Assembly: GCA_027490195.1 (NCBI GenBank)
Contig: JAIXYN010000037.1
Location: 1-64,000 of the forward strand
Reading direction: 5' to 3'
DNA from: Verrucomicrobiaceae bacterium
GTDB lineage: Bacteria > Verrucomicrobiota > Verrucomicrobiia > Verrucomicrobiales > Verrucomicrobiaceae
Length of the DNA: 64,000 nucleotides
The position numbers and the translations under genes were made by a program. Below the pieces are notes generated by a model. It searched no databases and was not told the origin of the DNA. It saw only the letters and a list, made by a program, of their open reading frames with translations. Shown here piece after piece: positions 61,288 to 64,000 of this stretch; position 1 is the stretch's first letter, and each line of letters opens with the position of its first letter.

Positions 61288-61509
61288 GGCGGGTAACAGG
61301 TCAGGCTGAAGGCTGGCAGAGCGCAAGACAAGCCTAAAAGCGCAAAGCCCTTTTGATCCCCCCACCCTGCTGTTTCAGATTCAAAGTGAATCCAAAGGGT
61401 CGCAGCGGGGTTCCACGAACACCATGAAGACCACCGTCCTCCTTGCCCAGGTCTCCCAATCGATTGGAAAAAGGCACAGGACCTTCACTGTCGCGATCAA
61501 GGCGGCGAC

Positions 61510-62961
61510 CTAACGTCCCGTCAGCCGCTTCCACAGCCCCCGTGCGCCGTCAGGAGTGGTGTTTTGTTGGGGCATCTGGGCTGGTTGCCGGGGTGCTGCA
61601 CCCGACGAAGAGCGGCGCTCGCCACCCTGACGTCCGCCACCACCACCCTGACCTCCCTGACCACTTGGGCGTCCGCCACCTTGACCGCCATAACCACCGG
61701 AACGGCCTCCGCCTTGCCCACCACCACCGCCCGGGCGCCCACCACCACCCTGCAGGCGGCGCGGTTGCGAGGAGCGCTGCTCCCTGCGCTCGGGCCGTTC
61801 ATCGATGAACGGCTGAGGGGCGGCGTTGTAATCAAAACCCTCAGCTTTTTTCCGCACGAGTCCGCGATTGATAAAGCGTTCCAGCTTGCGCACATCGGGC
61901 TGCTCATCAGGCGAGACAAAACTGATCGCATCGCCAATGGCCTGCGCACGGCCCGTGCGGCCAATGCGGTGCACGTAGTCTTCCACGATGTGCGGGAAGT
62001 CGAAATTCACCACGTGCGAAATGCCATCCACATCAATCCCACGCGCCGCAATGTCCGTGGCCACCAGCACACGCACCGTGCCGGTCTTGAAATCATCCAG
62101 TGCGCGCAGACGCTGGTTCTGCGAGCGATTGGCATGCAGCGTGGCACACTTCACGCCGGTTGATTCCAGCTTTTTGGCGATCTTGTCTGCGCCATGCTTG
62201 GTGCGACTGAAGACCAGCACCATCTGCATTTTTTCGTCCTTCAGCAGATGCGAGAGCAGCGGCATTTTGAGATGCTTATGCACCTCATAGACCAACTGGG
62301 TCACCGTCTCCGCCGGATTCGCGCGCTTGCCGATCTGCACAACCTTCGGCGCACGCTGGAACTCATGCGTCAGCGTTTCGATCTCCTTCGACAGCGTGGC
62401 GGAAAACATCAGCGTCTGACGCTTCTTCGGCAGTTGATTGATCACACGGCGGATGTCCGGCAGGAAGCCCATGTCCAGCATGCGGTCAGCCTCATCCAGC
62501 ACCAAGTATTCGAGCTGCGAGAAATCCGCGCAGCGCTGATCCATCAAATCAAGCAACCGGCCAGGGCAGGCGATGACAATGTCGCTTCCGGCACGCAGCG
62601 CGTCCTTTTGCGGTTTTTCGCCGACACCGCCGTAAATTTTGGCGATCTTCAGCGGCAGATGCCTCGCGTAGGCCATCACATTCTCCTCGATCTGCGCCAC
62701 AAGTTCACGCGTGGGTGCCAGCACGAGCACACGCGTACGGCGGCGCTGACCCTGAGGAACAGGATTCGCTGTCAGGCGGGTCAGGATCGGCAGAGTGAAA
62801 GCAGCGGTCTTGCCCGTACCGGTCTGCGCGATGCCGATGACATCACCCCCCGCGATCACCACCGGAATCGCCGCAGCCTGAATGGGTGTAGGTTCCGTGT
62901 AACCGGCTTCTTCGATGGCAGTGAGGATGTTCGGGTCGAGGCCGAGAGCTTTAAAAGACAT
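61510..62961 (-). CDS. DEAD-box RNA helicase (RhlE-like)
   Basis: 483 residues starting MSFKALGLDPNILTAIEEAGYTEPTPIQ (Q motif). Helicase motifs in order: AQTGTGKT, APTRELVAQ, GGVGEKP, PGRLLDLM, LDEADRMLDMG, SATLS, then the C-domain with ATDIAARGIDVDG and HRIGRTGRA. The C-terminal tail from about residue 385 is a Gly-rich, Arg/Gln-containing low-complexity region (GGGGRPGGGGGQGGG), which binds RNA non-specifically. It unwinds short RNA duplexes in ribosome assembly or RNA decay. A very strong Shine-Dalgarno precedes it. Confidence 0.95.
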   Translation of the reverse strand: MSFKALGLDPNILTAIEEAGYTEPTPIQAAAIPVVIAGGDVIGIAQTGTGKTAAFTLPILTRLTANPVPQGQRRRTRVLVLAPTRELVAQIEENVMAYARHLPLKIAKIYGGVGEKPQKDALRAGSDIVIACPGRLLDLMDQRCADFSQLEYLVLDEADRMLDMGFLPDIRRVINQLPKKRQTLMFSATLSKEIETLTHEFQRAPKVVQIGKRANPAETVTQLVYEVHKHLKMPLLSHLLKDEKMQMVLVFSRTKHGADKIAKKLESTGVKCATLHANRSQNQRLRALDDFKTGTVRVLVATDIAARGIDVDGISHVVNFDFPHIVEDYVHRIGRTGRAQAIGDAISFVSPDEQPDVRKLERFINRGLVRKKAEGFDYNAAPQPFIDERPERREQRSSQPRRLQGGGGRPGGGGGQGGGRSGGYGGQGGGRPSGQGGQGGGGGRQGGERRSSSGAAPRQPAQMPQQNTTPDGARGLWKRLTGR

Positions 62962-62966
62962 GTGGC

Positions 62967-62974
62967 ACCTCCTT
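62967..62974 (-). promoter_or_regulatory. Strong Shine-Dalgarno for the helicase gene
   Basis: On the minus strand aaggaggt lies five bases before the ATG at 62961. It is a full match to the anti-SD and fixes the start. Confidence 0.85.
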
Positions 62975-63028
62975 AGCCTTCGATAAGGCCATTAGCAATG
63001 ACACGTTTCTTACCTCAATAGCTGAGCC

Positions 63029-63307
63029 TCAGGCCTTCGCCGCATCCACCTCGGGCCAGAGATACCACGCAGCCAGAGTACGGTGCGGCTGCCAGAGTTC
63101 AGCCAGCACACGAAATTCCTTCGCCTTCGGCATCTCATCGAGCTTCTTCGCAGCGCGCCACCCACTGCGCACACCGCAGTCGTCACTGGGAAACACGTCT
63201 GGCCTGCCAAGGGTGAAGATCAGCAGCATCTCCAGCTTCCAGCGGCCCACTCCACGCACGGCAACAAGCCGCTCAATCAGCTCTTCGTCTCCGAGTCCCC
63301 GAGGCAA
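63029..63307 (-). pseudogene. 5'-truncated DNA-3-methyladenine glycosylase (AlkA) remnant
   Basis: About 92 residues encode only the C-terminal part of AlkA: PRGLGDEELIERLVAVRGVGRWKLEMLLIF (helix-hairpin-helix), then GRPDVFPSDDCGVRSGW with the active-site Asp region, and WQPHRTLAAWYLWPEV. The N-terminal lobe and two-thirds of the enzyme are missing. The remaining frame meets the 111-bp repeat copy R2 at 63303-63308 exactly where the gene stops making sense, so the repeat or the event that brought it broke the gene. The frame is a TTG-initiated relic. Confidence 0.85.
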
Positions 63308-63413
63308 GGCGGGAGAGCCGCATGCTATAGAAAAGTCACAGGCAAACGACGAACGCAGCTAATGGGGGTGCTCCGCCGTCCGGGCAATGGGACAAGATTT
63401 TTGAGAGTGGGTC
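63303..63413 (+). repeat. 111-bp dispersed repeat, copy R2
   Basis: Matches 3270-3380 in the same orientation with about 85 percent identity by eye, and the same length. It sits between the alkA remnant and a short coding-like remnant, and has the same internal hairpin in a less perfect form. Its presence at two junctions with broken sequence suggests mobility. Confidence 0.85.
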
Positions 63414-63523
63414 CATCCCATACCGAACTCAAAAACTTCGAAGCTGCCATGGATCGACTGGCCAAAAAACAACGAATTGAGGCACTGTTTCTGCATCATT
63501 TGCGGGTAGATGGAAATGCCTGA
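63414..63523 (+). pseudogene. Fragment of a coding sequence after the repeat
   Basis: The frame beginning about 63418 reads HTELKNFEAAMDRLAKKQ, then RIEALFLHHLRVDGNA and a stop at 63523. It is charged and helix-like and may be the 3' end of a lost gene that was cut by the repeat. No start exists. Its identity is unknown. Confidence 0.35.
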
Positions 63524-63579
63524 TTGATTCCACTCACTTCATCGACTTTGCTGCACCGTTTTCAACGCTAAATCCCCCC

Positions 63580-64000
63580 ATGGCCAAACTCACTTTCGTT
63601 CTCGAAGACGGACAAGAAGTGGTGGTTCCTCTCAAGGAACACATCATCATCGGAAGCGACGAGGACAATGACATCATGGTCGATGACGAGCGCATTTCCC
63701 CTCGCCATGCTGAAATCGTTCAAAACGCCGATGGCAGCCTGCAGGTCTTTGATCTGAAATCCTCCTCAGGCACTTTCGTTAATGGCGAACGCCAGCTCAG
63801 CTGCACCCTGCTCCATGGCGACACGATCGCCTTTGGCCCGCTCGTTGGCACGCTCGATCTTGAACATCCGGCCACAAACCCACCCGCCGAAACCGCACCC
63901 ACCGAAGCCGCACCTCCAGCTTCCACTTCGACGGTTAAAGTTCCCATTTCTGCAGCCCCCGCTCCTGAAGCCCCCGCCTCTCCCTCTCCTCCCGACAGCG
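63580..64000 (+). CDS. FHA-domain protein (partial, runs off the window)
   Basis: Starts at ATG 63580: MAKLTFVLEDGQEVVVPLKE, and the first 95 residues are a complete FHA domain with the phospho-threonine-binding motifs IIIGSDEDNDI, RISPRHAEI and SSSGTFVNGE. It continues as a Pro/Ala/Glu-rich linker (ATNPPAETAPTEAAPPAST) with no stop before the window end. FHA domains recognise pThr on kinase or secretion substrates. Further domains, perhaps membrane or pilus-like, must lie beyond 64000. Confidence 0.9.
   Translation, partial: MAKLTFVLEDGQEVVVPLKEHIIIGSDEDNDIMVDDERISPRHAEIVQNADGSLQVFDLKSSSGTFVNGERQLSCTLLHGDTIAFGPLVGTLDLEHPATNPPAETAPTEAAPPASTSTVKVPISAAPAPEAPASPSPPDS

Noticed and set aside
1-64000. 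CRISPR array, rRNA or tRNA genes
   Set aside because: The only regular short repeats are the three-unit heptamers (10-bp spacing), too short for CRISPR; no cloverleaf or rRNA sequence was recognised by eye, though a dedicated scan was not possible.

Overview
The window looks like a chromosome segment of a Gram-negative member of the Verrucomicrobia (Verrucomicrobiales / Prosthecobacter-like; this is an inference from gene content). Supporting signs are the many secreted or Tat-exported enzymes with short Verrucomicrobia-style leaders, three separate TIM-barrel sugar-phosphate isomerase/epimerase genes, a sialate O-acetylesterase, an SHD1-like domain fused to a HEXXH hydrolase, a DUF1080/LamG-like protein, a type II pseudopilin and an OmpA-domain remnant. 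Most genes have high GC and C-ending codons. There is no rRNA, tRNA, CRISPR array, complete transposase or phage block that I can see.

Region 0-4.7 kb: three small genes (Tat-exported unknown, hotdog thioesterase, DJ-1/PfpI) followed by about 1.7 kb without genes but rich in repeats: a duplicated ~190-bp segment, a MITE-like element with 21-bp terminal inverted repeats, a 111-bp dispersed repeat that recurs at 63.3 kb, REP-like hairpins and a 10-bp-periodic heptamer repeat. Region 4.7-7.8 kb: a minus-strand array of small orphan genes, including a PIN toxin/antitoxin pair, separated by inverted-repeat sites that have the architecture of integron attC sites. I read this as a gene-cassette array without a visible integrase.

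Region 8.2-12.6 kb: GNAT acetyltransferase, esterase, then a tightly overlapping operon of PaiB-like, OsmC-like, GNAT and a secreted alpha/alpha-toroid protein with a CxxCH heme motif. Region 12.6-18.9 kb: AraC regulator, OMP-decarboxylase-family lyase, GxxExxY gene in repeats, zinc alcohol dehydrogenase, several exported unknowns, pseudopilin. Region 19.0-29.3 kb: a catabolic operon (FAD oxidoreductase, tiny Tat peptide, SDR, isomerase), alpha/beta hydrolases, a beta-helix protein, histidine phosphatase, sialate O-acetylesterase, thioesterase and a scar holding two gene fragments. Region 29.4-38.7 kb: amidase, TrmO / phosphotransferase / SH3 operon, dihydroorotase, isomerase, and a phosphatidylserine decarboxylase-like protein.

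Region 39.4-43.7 kb: carB, whose last 244 bp are duplicated on the far side of a PIN toxin gene and a small partner gene, as expected for a small islet inserted at the carB 3' end. Region 43.9-48.5 kb: HEXXH protein and an asnB-glycosyltransferase operon. Region 48.6-56.8 kb: L,D-transpeptidase, FG-GAP protein, an operon of an M29-aminopeptidase-like protein with an OvoA-type 4-mercaptohistidine N-methyltransferase, a TSUP exporter, a Tat-exported isomerase and an M1 metallopeptidase. Region 57-64 kb: maltokinase, xylose isomerase, MHS-type MFS transporter, RhlE-type DEAD helicase, a 5'-truncated alkA abutting the 111-bp repeat, and an FHA-domain gene running off the end.

The genes are mostly carbohydrate and glycan scavenging, envelope and accessory functions. 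The main novelty candidates are the cassette array, the carB 3'-end islet and the two non-coding repeat families.
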